Source: CAVQCA01 sp963763115
Lineage (GTDB): Bacteria; Pseudomonadota; Gammaproteobacteria; UBA9214
Reading direction: 5' to 3'
Assembly (NCBI GenBank): GCA_963763115.1
Contig: CAVXNM010000028.1
Location: 1 to 64,000, forward strand
Length of the DNA stretch: 64,000 nt
Numbering within the stretch: the first letter of the stretch is position 1; every line of letters begins with the position of its first letter. The position numbers and the translations under genes are program-made. The notes below the pieces were generated by a model. That model made no database searches, was not told the origin of the DNA, and saw only the letters and a program-made list of their open reading frames with translations. Of the stretch, positions 43,109-50,711 are shown piece by piece.

Positions 43109-43998
43109 GCGATACCGATCTGGGTGCTGTCAGTATTCCAGCAAAACTGCCGAAGCTGGAGAGGCAGTTCCTCGAAATCCGGGCGATAAAAAGCCTGATA
43201 CTCACCGGGCTCACCTGGGTTGCGGCCGTTCTCGCCAGCGTTCCCCTGTTCTCGGTCATCTACAAGCTGTTGATTAACGGCGGCGCCCGGCTGGACTGGG
43301 AGGCGCTGACTGCGCTTCCACCTGCCGGATTCGAGATGGGTGGCGGATTTGGCAACGCCATTGCCGGCACCCTGGTGATGGTGGGTATCGGCGCCGCACT
43401 GAGCGTTCCCATAGGTATTCTGGCGGCCCTGTATCTGGGGATACTCGCCCCGCAAAGCAAGGTCGCGGCGACTGCAAGGTTCTTGTCCAAGGTCCTCACC
43501 GGTTTCCCTTCCATACTTGCCGGCGTGTTCGCCTACGCCACCATGGTGCTGTGGATGGGCAGCTATTCGGCCTGGGCAGGCGGTATCGCGCTGGCCGTCC
43601 TGATGCTGCCAACGGTGACACTTGCGGCCGAGGAGGCGATGAAACAGGTGCCCCAGCGGATGAAGGACGCTGCTTTCGGGATGGGCTGCACCCGCAGCCA
43701 GGTCATCTGGAAGGTAGTGTTGCCCACCAGCCTGCCAGGGGTACTTACCGGGGTGATTCTGGCGGTCGCCGGAGCGGCGGGAGAATCCGCGCCCTTGCTG
43801 TTTACCGCGCTGTTCAGCAATTACTATATTTCCGAACTCGCAGAGCCCACCGCGTCGATGTCGATTCTCATCTACAATTTCTCGGGCATGCCTTTCGACA
43901 ATCAGATTGAACTGGCCTGGGCAGCCTCCCTGATGCTGGTATTTATCGTCCTTGTCTTCAACATCATCGCCCGAGTGATCGGACGGCCCAGATTCTGA
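43105..43998 (+). CDS. pstA: Phosphate ABC transporter permease PstA
   Basis: Second permease of the Pst system, 297 aa with about six membrane helices. Family motifs are FLSKVLTGFPSILAGVFAYA, LPTVTLAAEEAMKQVPQRMKDAAFGMG and AVAGAAGESAPLLFTALF. The start overlaps pstC. The gene that should follow, pstB, is not present; a truncated pstS copy comes instead. Confidence 0.92.
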   Translation: MSDTDLGAVSIPAKLPKLERQFLEIRAIKSLILTGLTWVAAVLASVPLFSVIYKLLINGGARLDWEALTALPPAGFEMGGGFGNAIAGTLVMVGIGAALSVPIGILAALYLGILAPQSKVAATARFLSKVLTGFPSILAGVFAYATMVLWMGSYSAWAGGIALAVLMLPTVTLAAEEAMKQVPQRMKDAAFGMGCTRSQVIWKVVLPTSLPGVLTGVILAVAGAAGESAPLLFTALFSNYYISELAEPTASMSILIYNFSGMPFDNQIELAWAASLMLVFIVLVFNIIARVIGRPRF

Positions 43999-44042
43999 CC
44001 GTAATAAGGCGTCGAACACGCGTTCAGCCCCCCGCGGGGCGG

Positions 44043-44786
44043 GGCGTCAAGCTGGTACCCGTGACCGCCGGCGAGGTGGTCATCGCCTACCACATACCGG
44101 ATGTCAGCGGTGAGTTGCGTCTGCCCCGGGATGTCTACGTTAATATCTTCCTCGGCAGGATTTCACGCTGGAATGACCCGCGAATTGTCGCGGCAAACCC
44201 GGGTATCCATTTACCGTCGAAGCGGATCCAGGTTGTTGCGCGCCGGGACAGCAGCGGTACGACGTTCGCTTTTACCAAGCACCTCAGTATGGTCAGCGAT
44301 GCCTGGCGCGATGGTCCCGGCACCGGCAAGCTGATCGACTGGCCCGGCGGCGCCATGATTGCGTTAGGGAACGAAGGTGTCGCCCAGCGGCTCAAGATAA
44401 CCGAATACTCCATTGGTTACCTGGAATACGGCTTTGCCTGGCGGCTTGGACTGCCGATGGCGGTGATTGAGAATCAGGCAGGCGAGTTTGTGGCGCCGGG
44501 CGCCGCCGGCGGCAAGGCGGCGCTGGACGCCGCCGCGGAGGATATCCCGGATGACTTGCGTCTGTTCCTGCCCGACCCGCCCGGCAGAAGCGCCTATCCC
44601 ATTGTCAGTCTCACCTGGTTATTGCTCAACAAGACCTACTCCGCTCCCGGAAAGGCTGCCGCGCTCAGGCAGGCGGTAGACTGGGGACTGGGGGAAGGCC
44701 AGACCCTCGCCGAAGAGATGGGGTATATTCCTCTTGCTGACAGTCTGATTCATCGCGCACGTCTGGCGCTGAATGAAATCCACTAA
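44043..44786 (+). pseudogene. 5'-truncated second pstS copy
   Basis: The frame resembles the C-terminal two thirds of PstS (VTAGEVVIAYHIP, LPRDVYVNIFLGRISRWNDPRIVAANPG, RRDSSGTTFAFTKHL, YSIGYLEYGF, SAYPIVSLTWLL). It lacks the signal peptide and roughly the first 80-100 residues, including the phosphate-loop GSGAS. It begins right after the pstA stop without a normal start or ribosome-binding site. It is not a close copy of the upstream pstS. Probably a decayed paralogue. Confidence 0.75.
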
Positions 44787-45513
44787 CAGGAAACATGCGC
44801 GGGACGAGCGTGAAGTCCCGGCCTGTAGTCGCTGGCCCGCCGGCGTGGTCATGGCCAGTAACCATCGTCTGAATATCCTCGCCATCGAGGCTTCCCTGGC
44901 ATCGGTACAGCGTGAATTTCCCCGTATCAACGCCGGCCTGAGTTCCAGACGCGATCCGCTGACCGATGAAGTCGTGGCGAATATGGTTGCCGGCTATCGT
45001 CGTGTTGATGACTGCCTGGCGAAGGGCATCGATTTGTTCAGAATGGGCAAGTCCACACGCCTTCTGGAACTCAACAGGGTTGTGCTGTGTGGTGATGACA
45101 GCAGGCGGCAGGATTGTTCCGCACGGCAACTCAGACTCACCGAACAGCATTTTTACGAGACTGATGGCGGTGGTGTAGGGGCGCTGATGGAGTGGCTGGA
45201 CGTGCATCAGAATGCCACGGTGTGGCGCCGCGCCGCGGGCGTGTTCACCCGCGTACTGAGTCAACCGCAGTTATATGTCGAGGGCAATCACCGTACCGGC
45301 GCACTGCTCATGAGTTATCTGCTGGCACGCGAGGGGCGGCCGCCTTTCGTCCTCAGCGTGGATAACGCCAGCCACTTCTTCGAGCCGGCGACTCTGATCA
45401 AGAAAAGAAAGAAGCGTGGACTGGACAATCTGCTCAGATTACCCAAAATGACCAAACGCCTCGCACGGCTGCTCGAGGTCCAGGCAGACAACAGTTACCT
45501 GCTGAAGGATTGA
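44773..45513 (+). CDS. Fic/DOC-like protein lacking the catalytic His
   Basis: A 246-aa soluble protein (221 aa if ATG 44851 is used). The segment LYVEGNHRTGALLMSYLLARE near 175-195 resembles the Fic signature HPFx(D/E)GNGRxxR, but the His is replaced (QPQLYVEGNHR) and Gly by His, so AMP transfer is doubtful. The C-terminal part (VDNASHFFEPATLIKKRKK) recurs in a decayed copy at 49124-49374. It overlaps the truncated pstS end. Function is unknown. Confidence 0.55.
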   Translation: MKSTNRKHARDEREVPACSRWPAGVVMASNHRLNILAIEASLASVQREFPRINAGLSSRRDPLTDEVVANMVAGYRRVDDCLAKGIDLFRMGKSTRLLELNRVVLCGDDSRRQDCSARQLRLTEQHFYETDGGGVGALMEWLDVHQNATVWRRAAGVFTRVLSQPQLYVEGNHRTGALLMSYLLAREGRPPFVLSVDNASHFFEPATLIKKRKKRGLDNLLRLPKMTKRLARLLEVQADNSYLLKD

Positions 45514-45889
45514 TATACCCGGTCTGGTTGGCTCGACAGGACACAAGGTCGTGGTTGAGCGGATCGAGAATGCCATAGCGGCATTACCGCGGTTGTCTGT
45601 CGCCCCGTCTCCTGACATATCCATGCCGATCAAGTTACACAGCAGATCGCACATGTAATACGCTGTTTATACATGAATTATAGGTGAAAATCGCGCACTG
45701 GTCGACGACGATTGGTGTGGTCCTGGGCGGTGCCAGTGGGTGCTAGTGTGATGGTCGGATAGTCGGCTACTATAATTCGACTGGTATGTGATTGTGACTG
45801 AAAGCCATACCCGCTGTGGGATGTTCCGCCATCTCCGATGGCGAGAGCATTGTACGATGCACAAATATCAAACATTGGAGGAATACTCC
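45514..45889. other. Intergenic region, nothing recognised
   Basis: About 375 bases of mixed composition after the Fic-like gene. A TATAAT hexamer occurs near 45771-45776. No gene, hairpin terminator or repeat was identified with confidence. Confidence 0.4.
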
Positions 45890-46141
45890 ATGAGTCATGT
45901 TCAACCGACACAGACCGACATCGCTGAATGGATCAGGTCCTTGCTTCCGTCAGAGATTTGGGATCGTTATTGCCATCTCACCTACGCCCAAATGGCGCAG
46001 GTTCACGAACTGGAGGAATATGCTGACGAATTACATGAGGCCGAGGGAGATTGGTATCGCGCATATAAAACAACCCTGAGTAAGGTCGCCTCAGCGTTTG
46101 AAATTATCACTGACATAAATCGACCTGCAGGAAGTACATGA
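45890..46141 (+). CDS. Small hypothetical protein
   Basis: I do not recognise this 83-aa acidic protein, rich in Glu, Tyr and Trp (EWIRSLLPSEIWDRYCHLTYAQMAQVHELEEYADELHEAEGDWYRAYK). It is likely all-helical and soluble. TTGGAGGAATACTCC before the ATG at 45890 is a strong ribosome-binding site and fixes the start. Its 3' end overlaps a decayed frame on the other strand. Confidence 0.6.
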   Translation: MSHVQPTQTDIAEWIRSLLPSEIWDRYCHLTYAQMAQVHELEEYADELHEAEGDWYRAYKTTLSKVASAFEIITDINRPAGST

Positions 46142-46370
46142 AATCATCCTTGATAATAAGCGCAAACGCACGATCGGCATAGGCGAGGTCCGAGCCGATA
46201 CCGCCAAGACGGTTACCCGGGACACCGTTTTCCAGCGGGTCGGCGGTTTGGGTAGCGAGATCCTCGTAGCTCCCGTCGATGCTGCCGATGGCAATCAGGT
46301 CGACAGTCGCGTGCACGGTAGTGGAGGCGAGCAGTGATTTATTGTCGCGGGTATCGGAAGCGTACCGCCC
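46107..46370 (-). pseudogene. Fragment of a phytase-like/esterase-like secreted protein
   Basis: The minus-strand frame reads VHATVDLIAIGSIDGSYEDL then DPLENGVPGNRLGGIGSDLAYADRAFAL, a pattern I associate with the N-terminus of esterase-like-phytase family secreted proteins. Stops close the frame on both sides (upstream near 46372), there is no signal peptide or start, and the remainder of the gene is absent. It looks like a relic. The rest of the 46142-46553 gap shows no gene. Confidence 0.35.
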
Positions 46371-46553
46371 TTACTAGGGCCTGTTATTTCCTAACCCTGA
46401 TTTTTTTGTTGCCCTGAAATTCCTGGTGATAACCCATCCGAAATTTCATATGTTTAGGTAGTCAGGGGCTGCCAGTGAGATCATAAGGGGCGGCCGACCC
46501 ATGGTATCGGGTAGAATCTTGATGCGAGGCTAAACATTTCAGCCATATTGCCA

Positions 46554-47273
46554 ATGGATTACAAAAATGAACGTCTTGTGGTGCTGGACGCAGACGGCAC
46601 GACGATTAATGCCTTTGACGCCATTGGCAAAACCTTCGCGCTTCATAGTATGGGCCTTGGCGACCTGATACGCTTTCAGAAGCGCCATAATATTTTCAAA
46701 TATCTTGGTGGGCTGAAGGAATTTCCCGTTAACCTGCGCCAGCAGATGAGCAGGAAAAAGCGCAAGGCACTGATCAAGACGCTCACGGAAATCTACCGTG
46801 AGGAAGGCGTGTTGTATGCCGGCATTGCCGGAATGATCGAAAAACTGATTGCCGCACCTTCATTACGCGTAGGCGTGGTGTCGCGCAATATCACACTCGA
46901 TCCGCTGGTTACCTTGCAGCACGTTTTCAGACGCAACGGGGTAGACCCTGACGCTTTTGACTTTTTCGTCCATCTTCCGTTGAAGGAAGACAAGATAGGC
47001 CGATTCCGCAGCATCCGCGACTATTACAAAATCAACCCGGAGCGCGCCTACGCCTGTGGCGACGAGAAAAAGGACTTCGTCGCGGCTACCGGTTCCGGTA
47101 TGCATCCGTTCATGGTGTCATATGGTCTCGAAAGTCTCGAGCGACTTGAAAAGAAGATCGGTGTGCCGCCGGAGTTGATTTCGAAAAATCCCGGACAACT
47201 GCGTGAGCGTCTATTGCATGCACTGGATATCGACGAGGATTCATCGGCGCGCCGACCGCATGCCTGGCGGTGA
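46554..47273 (+). CDS. HAD-superfamily hydrolase
   Basis: A 239-aa phosphatase-like protein. Motif I is VLDADGTTIN with Asp12 and Asp14; a helical cap follows (about 20-90); VGVVSRN is motif II; KEDKIGRFRSIRDYYK and AYACGDEKKDFVAAT provide motifs III and IV. The substrate cannot be inferred. ATG 46554 is used; TTG 46548 is possible. No strong ribosome-binding site is seen. It converges on arsC. Confidence 0.75.
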   Translation: MDYKNERLVVLDADGTTINAFDAIGKTFALHSMGLGDLIRFQKRHNIFKYLGGLKEFPVNLRQQMSRKKRKALIKTLTEIYREEGVLYAGIAGMIEKLIAAPSLRVGVVSRNITLDPLVTLQHVFRRNGVDPDAFDFFVHLPLKEDKIGRFRSIRDYYKINPERAYACGDEKKDFVAATGSGMHPFMVSYGLESLERLEKKIGVPPELISKNPGQLRERLLHALDIDEDSSARRPHAWR

Positions 47274-47319
47274 TTTCACACTGGGCTATCATGCTATCGA
47301 TCCTCTGGAATCATCGTGG

Positions 47320-47814
47320 TCAGTGGTTGTAGATCTCGGTGAGAGCACTCTGAAGTTCGGCATCATTCAGTTGATCCAATGGCAACTGCAGCAGTTGAAG
47401 CATCCGGTAGCCGATGGCCTGGCGAGTCAGCTCAAAGGCCTGACGCCTGCTCTCATCGTTGCCACGCGCATTCGACGGGTCCGGGTAACCCCAGTGCACT
47501 TTCACGGGACTGCCGGGCCAGTAGGGACATATCTCGGCGGCGGCGCTGTCGCAGACGGTGATCACCATGCGCATCTGTGGTGCATCGGGGCCGGTGAACT
47601 CGTCCCAGCTTTTGCTGCGATAATTCGATGTATCAATACCGGCCTTGATTAACACGTCGATGGCAAAGGGATTCAGGCGGCCGCTGGGCTCGCTGCCTGC
47701 GCTGTAGGCGTGAACATCCTTACCGAGCCTGTGTGCCCAGTAGTTGAGCATGCCTTCGCTCAACACGCTGCGCGCCGAGTTATGGGTACAAAGGATCAAT
47801 ACATTGGTCGTCAT
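47320..47814 (-). CDS. arsC: Arsenate reductase ArsC (low-molecular-weight phosphatase type)
   Basis: Reduces arsenate to arsenite. The 164-aa protein has the P-loop CTHNSAR (Cys9 to Arg15), the SAGSEPSGRLNPFAID region, and further Cys88 and Cys96 in VCDSAAAEICPYWPG, followed by HWGYPDPS. This matches the thioredoxin- or glutaredoxin-linked LMW-PTP-type ArsC. It lies on the same strand after arsI and arsR, with a 172-base gap before it. Confidence 0.88.
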   Translation of the reverse strand: MTTNVLILCTHNSARSVLSEGMLNYWAHRLGKDVHAYSAGSEPSGRLNPFAIDVLIKAGIDTSNYRSKSWDEFTGPDAPQMRMVITVCDSAAAEICPYWPGSPVKVHWGYPDPSNARGNDESRRQAFELTRQAIGYRMLQLLQLPLDQLNDAELQSALTEIYNH

Positions 47815-47986
47815 AATGCTTATTTGTAGCCAGTTCTATTGAGTTCGGTTTATATGGACAACCGGTGCAACAATACATGCGTAAGCGACATCAGCAGTTC
47901 AAGGACCGTTTCAGTCACGGCGCGGCAACCTTGATTCTGTAGTCGATTCGCGATGGTTTCCTGTGTGCCCCCTCGTGTTCAGGTCT

Positions 47987-48454
47987 TCATCTGCATGAGG
48001 ACTGAGACTTGACCGGAATGCCGACCGGCTTGCCCCGAACCGGAGTGCAGCAGGCGCCGCTCTCGGTGGCTTGCTGTTGCTCGTTGAACACCGCAATGTT
48101 ACCGAGGGTGTGGAAATGCTCCCAGGGGATGCCCTGTGGATCGATGATCCAGTGTTTCTCACTCCTGGCGTAGCAGCAGGTCGTTGCGCCCTCGTCAATC
48201 AGCGCCATCTCGGCGCTCCCGGCGGCCTGCTTGAGATTATCGAGTTCCTCTGTGCTATCGGTCTGGAACCCAAGGTGATCCAGCCCCGGCCTGCTACCCC
48301 GTGTTGAGATGGCGAAATTCACGCGCGGGTCTTCCAGCATCCACTTGGCATAATCAGCCTCGATGCGTGCCGGTTGCGCCGAGAACAGCCGCGAGTAGAA
48401 GCCGATACTGGCTTGCAGATCATCGACGTGCAGATGGACATGAAAACGTTTCAC
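47987..48454 (-). CDS. arsI: ArsI-type VOC (glyoxalase-fold) dioxygenase / C-As lyase
   Basis: Non-heme iron enzyme of the ArsI/CadI family that cleaves carbon-arsenic bonds in trivalent organoarsenicals. The 155-aa protein starts at GTG 48454 after AAAGGAG. Metal-ligand candidates are a His in HVHLHVDD, His60 in GLDHLGF and Glu112 in PWEHF. The vicinal Cys93-Cys94 in TTCCYARSEKHWI is the arsenic-binding pair typical of ArsI. It ends with another Cys pair (ACCTP). It lies 11 bases after arsR. Confidence 0.82.
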   Translation of the reverse strand: MKRFHVHLHVDDLQASIGFYSRLFSAQPARIEADYAKWMLEDPRVNFAISTRGSRPGLDHLGFQTDSTEELDNLKQAAGSAEMALIDEGATTCCYARSEKHWIIDPQGIPWEHFHTLGNIAVFNEQQQATESGACCTPVRGKPVGIPVKSQSSCR

Positions 48455-48465
48455 GATTAACTCCT

Positions 48466-48789
48466 TTAACAGTTGCAGTTGGCTGCCACCTCGTCCAGGC
48501 AGGCCTGGCCCTGGCAGCAGTTGTCTGTGAGGTAAGCCAGCACACCGTTCATGCATGCGTACTCGGCCCGGTAGATCAGGTTACGACCACTGCGTTCCTG
48601 CGTAACCAGACCCGCATGCATCAGCTCCTTCAAGTGGAAAGACAGGGTGGCTGCCGGGACCTCGAGATCCCCCGCGATGGTTCCCGGTGTCAAGCCCTCC
48701 CGGCCGGCAACGACCAGGGCACGAAAGGCCTTGAGTCGGTGCGGCTGGGCCAGTGCAGCCAGGGCGTTGATGACGTCTCTCTCTTCCAT
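48466..48789 (-). CDS. arsR: ArsR-family metalloregulator
   Basis: Small repressor released from DNA by arsenite or related ligands. The 107-aa protein has a winged helix (TPGTIAGDLEVPAATLSFHLKELMHAGLV, about 34-62). A Cys cluster near the C-terminus (Cys91, Cys92, Cys97, Cys105, Cys107; ending CNC) is a likely As(III) site, rather than the CVC motif in the DNA-binding helix of E. coli ArsR. It leads arsI and arsC and probably controls them. Confidence 0.88.
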   Translation of the reverse strand: MEERDVINALAALAQPHRLKAFRALVVAGREGLTPGTIAGDLEVPAATLSFHLKELMHAGLVTQERSGRNLIYRAEYACMNGVLAYLTDNCCQGQACLDEVAANCNC

Positions 48790-49123
48790 AATTCTAATAT
48801 TATCAAAATATAAAATATTCTAGCGTCAATATGGCCGGGTGACAAGCCGTCCAGAAAGCGACTCGCAGACGAATATCAAAGTCTGGAGGCACGCGCGCTT
48901 TCTCTCGTCTTTCCTCTGGGTTGGGCCACAACCGCTGCATTACCCGCTTCAGTACAGCGCCCAACGTCCCGCAAACCGTGCGGCGTAAAATGGCAAGTTC
49001 TGACAGCCAGAATGCGTTAGTAGGGGGGGAACGTCCGGACTTGCTGTGTAGCAGTCCTTCGCTGGTCGTCCGTGCAGGGCAGACGTTGGACGGATCCGGA
49101 AGTTTTGTATTTTCCTGGCTGGG
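48790..49123. other. Intergenic region upstream of arsR
   Basis: About 330 bases containing the arsR promoter side. The start near 48790-48825 is AT-rich (ATTCTAATATTATCAAAATA), a likely promoter/operator for arsR. The remainder holds open frames on both strands without recognisable features. Confidence 0.4.
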
Positions 49124-49374
49124 TAAACCGCAGCGCGAGTCGAGGGCAATCATCGTACCTGGACGCTGCTCAAGAGTTGTCAGCTGGCATGCGAGGGGCG
49201 GCGCCTTTCATCCTTACCGAGGATAACGCCAGCTACTTCTTCGAACCGGCGACTTTGATCAGAAAAACAAAGCAGCAGTGGCTGGACAAGTTGACGAGAT
49301 TATCCAACAGACCAGGCGCCTTGCGCGGGCTGCCCGGGGATCTGACAGACAAGGGCTACCCATTGAAGGATTGA
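49124..49374 (+). pseudogene. Decayed 3' copy of the Fic-like gene
   Basis: The DNA from about 49124 follows the last 230 bases of the gene at 44773-45513 (shared AACCGCAG, GAGGGCAATCA, CGCTGCTCA-like, GAGGGGCGGC, GATAACGCCAGC and GAAGGATTGAT). Its product reads GGAAPF..TEDNASYFFEPATLIRK after a frame break at the missing C in GGCGGC-GCC near 49204. Upstream of 49124 similarity is lost. It is a truncated, frameshifted relic. Confidence 0.75.
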
Positions 49375-49474
49375 TCCCCTTCCATAAGGTAGAGCTTTTC
49401 CCCATCCCCGGTGATCTTGCTGTAATGGGTATAATCAGCGCATCCTTGAGATACTCAAACCATCCCCCTATGCA

Positions 49475-50545
49475 ATGACCATCCGCCTGTCACAACGTTT
49501 TCGCCACCTGTTCAGGGCCCTGCTCCTTGTGTGCGCGGTGGCGTGGCTGTCGGGGTGCGGGCCGGAACCCGAAGCGGTCGCGGAGAAGGGCGAACCGGTG
49601 CATCTGGTCGAGACCGCGCCGGTGGTCAGCGACAGTCTCAGCGTGGTACGCACCCGTACGGGCACGCTGCGTGCCCTGCGCGAGGTCAAAATCTATACCC
49701 AGGAAGAAGGGCGCATCACCGCGCTGCCGGTCTACGAGGGTGACCGGGTGAAGACGGGCGACGTGGTGGTGAGGCTGGACGATGCGCTCATCAGGGCACA
49801 GCTCGCCCGGGCCGCCGCCACGCGCAAGCAGGCGGAACAGAATCTCAACCGCCTGAAGGAACTGCGCGGCAAGAAACTCGTTTCCGAGGATGAATACGCC
49901 CGCGCCCAGACCCAGCTCGAGGTCTCCGAGGCCGACGAACAGCTGCTGAAGACCCGCTTGGGCTACACCACCATCGAAAGTCCCCTGAACGGGGTGGTGA
50001 GCGAGCGACTTTCGGAGCCGGGTAACGTGGCGGAGCGCAACCAGCACCTGCTCACCATCTCCGACCCCTCGTCGCTGGTGACGGAACTGCCGGTCTCCGA
50101 GCTCATCCTGCCCGACCTGACCGTCGGCGATGTCGCGAGAGTAAGCATCGATGCCCTGGGCGACCGGGTTTACGAAGGCCATATCATCCGCATCTATCCG
50201 ACGCTCGACCCGGTGACCCGCCGCGGCACCATCGAGGTGGAGATCGCCCCGGTCCCCGCAGGGGCCGCGCCGGGGCAGCTCTGCCGGGTGGAACTCAGTA
50301 CCCGGGCGGCGCGTCGCCGGGTGATCCCGTTCTCCGCGCTGCGCCGGGATGAAAACAGCGAGTACGTGTACATCGTGAATGGCGAGGGTCGGGCGCAGCG
50401 CGTGGATGTTACCAGTGGCCTGCGTCTCGGGGAGAAGGTCGAGATCCGACAGGGTCTGGAAGACGGGCAGAAGGTCGTTACCCGCGGGTTTCTCAATCTG
50501 ATACCGGGCAAGCCGGTGAAGCGCGTCGAGCGCGCCACGCCCTAG
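49475..50545 (+). CDS. RND efflux periplasmic adaptor (membrane fusion) lipoprotein
   Basis: Links the RND pump to an outer-membrane channel. The 356-aa protein has a lipoprotein signal (lipobox LSGC, Cys28), a barrel-sandwich hybrid (EEGRITALPVYEGDRVKTGDVVVRLDD), a coiled-coil hairpin (about 110-160, QLARAAATRKQAEQNLNRL), and beta-barrel and membrane-proximal domains. The stop TAG is the first three bases of a miniature inverted-repeat element, after which the RND gene begins. Confidence 0.9.
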   Translation: MTIRLSQRFRHLFRALLLVCAVAWLSGCGPEPEAVAEKGEPVHLVETAPVVSDSLSVVRTRTGTLRALREVKIYTQEEGRITALPVYEGDRVKTGDVVVRLDDALIRAQLARAAATRKQAEQNLNRLKELRGKKLVSEDEYARAQTQLEVSEADEQLLKTRLGYTTIESPLNGVVSERLSEPGNVAERNQHLLTISDPSSLVTELPVSELILPDLTVGDVARVSIDALGDRVYEGHIIRIYPTLDPVTRRGTIEVEIAPVPAGAAPGQLCRVELSTRAARRRVIPFSALRRDENSEYVYIVNGEGRAQRVDVTSGLRLGEKVEIRQGLEDGQKVVTRGFLNLIPGKPVKRVERATP

Positions 50546-50709
50546 GAGCCTGTCCGAGCTATGATGAACCTGCTGCGAAAGCGCCACGACGGCCCGTATG
50601 CACGCAACTCCACGTTAAATTGTGCACACTATTCTCCTCGAATTTGCGCACATCTGTTCTCGTCGTGCCACTTTCTCGCGTCGGTCCCCATAACTCGGAC
50701 AGGCTCCTA
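50543..50709. mobile_element. 167-bp MITE-like element, copy B
   Basis: TAGGAGCCTGTCCGAG (50543-50558) and CTCGGACAGGCTCCTA (50694-50709) are perfect 16-bp inverted repeats. The length and ends match copy A at 28307-28472. It fills the space between the adaptor and RND genes exactly, supplying the adaptor stop codon and ending 2 bases before the RND ATG. Confidence 0.75.
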
Positions 50710-50711
50710 AG

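Noticed and set aside
48803..49153. 116-codon minus-strand frame upstream of arsR
   Set aside because: No recognised motif, weak composition, and it runs into the decayed Fic-like copy.
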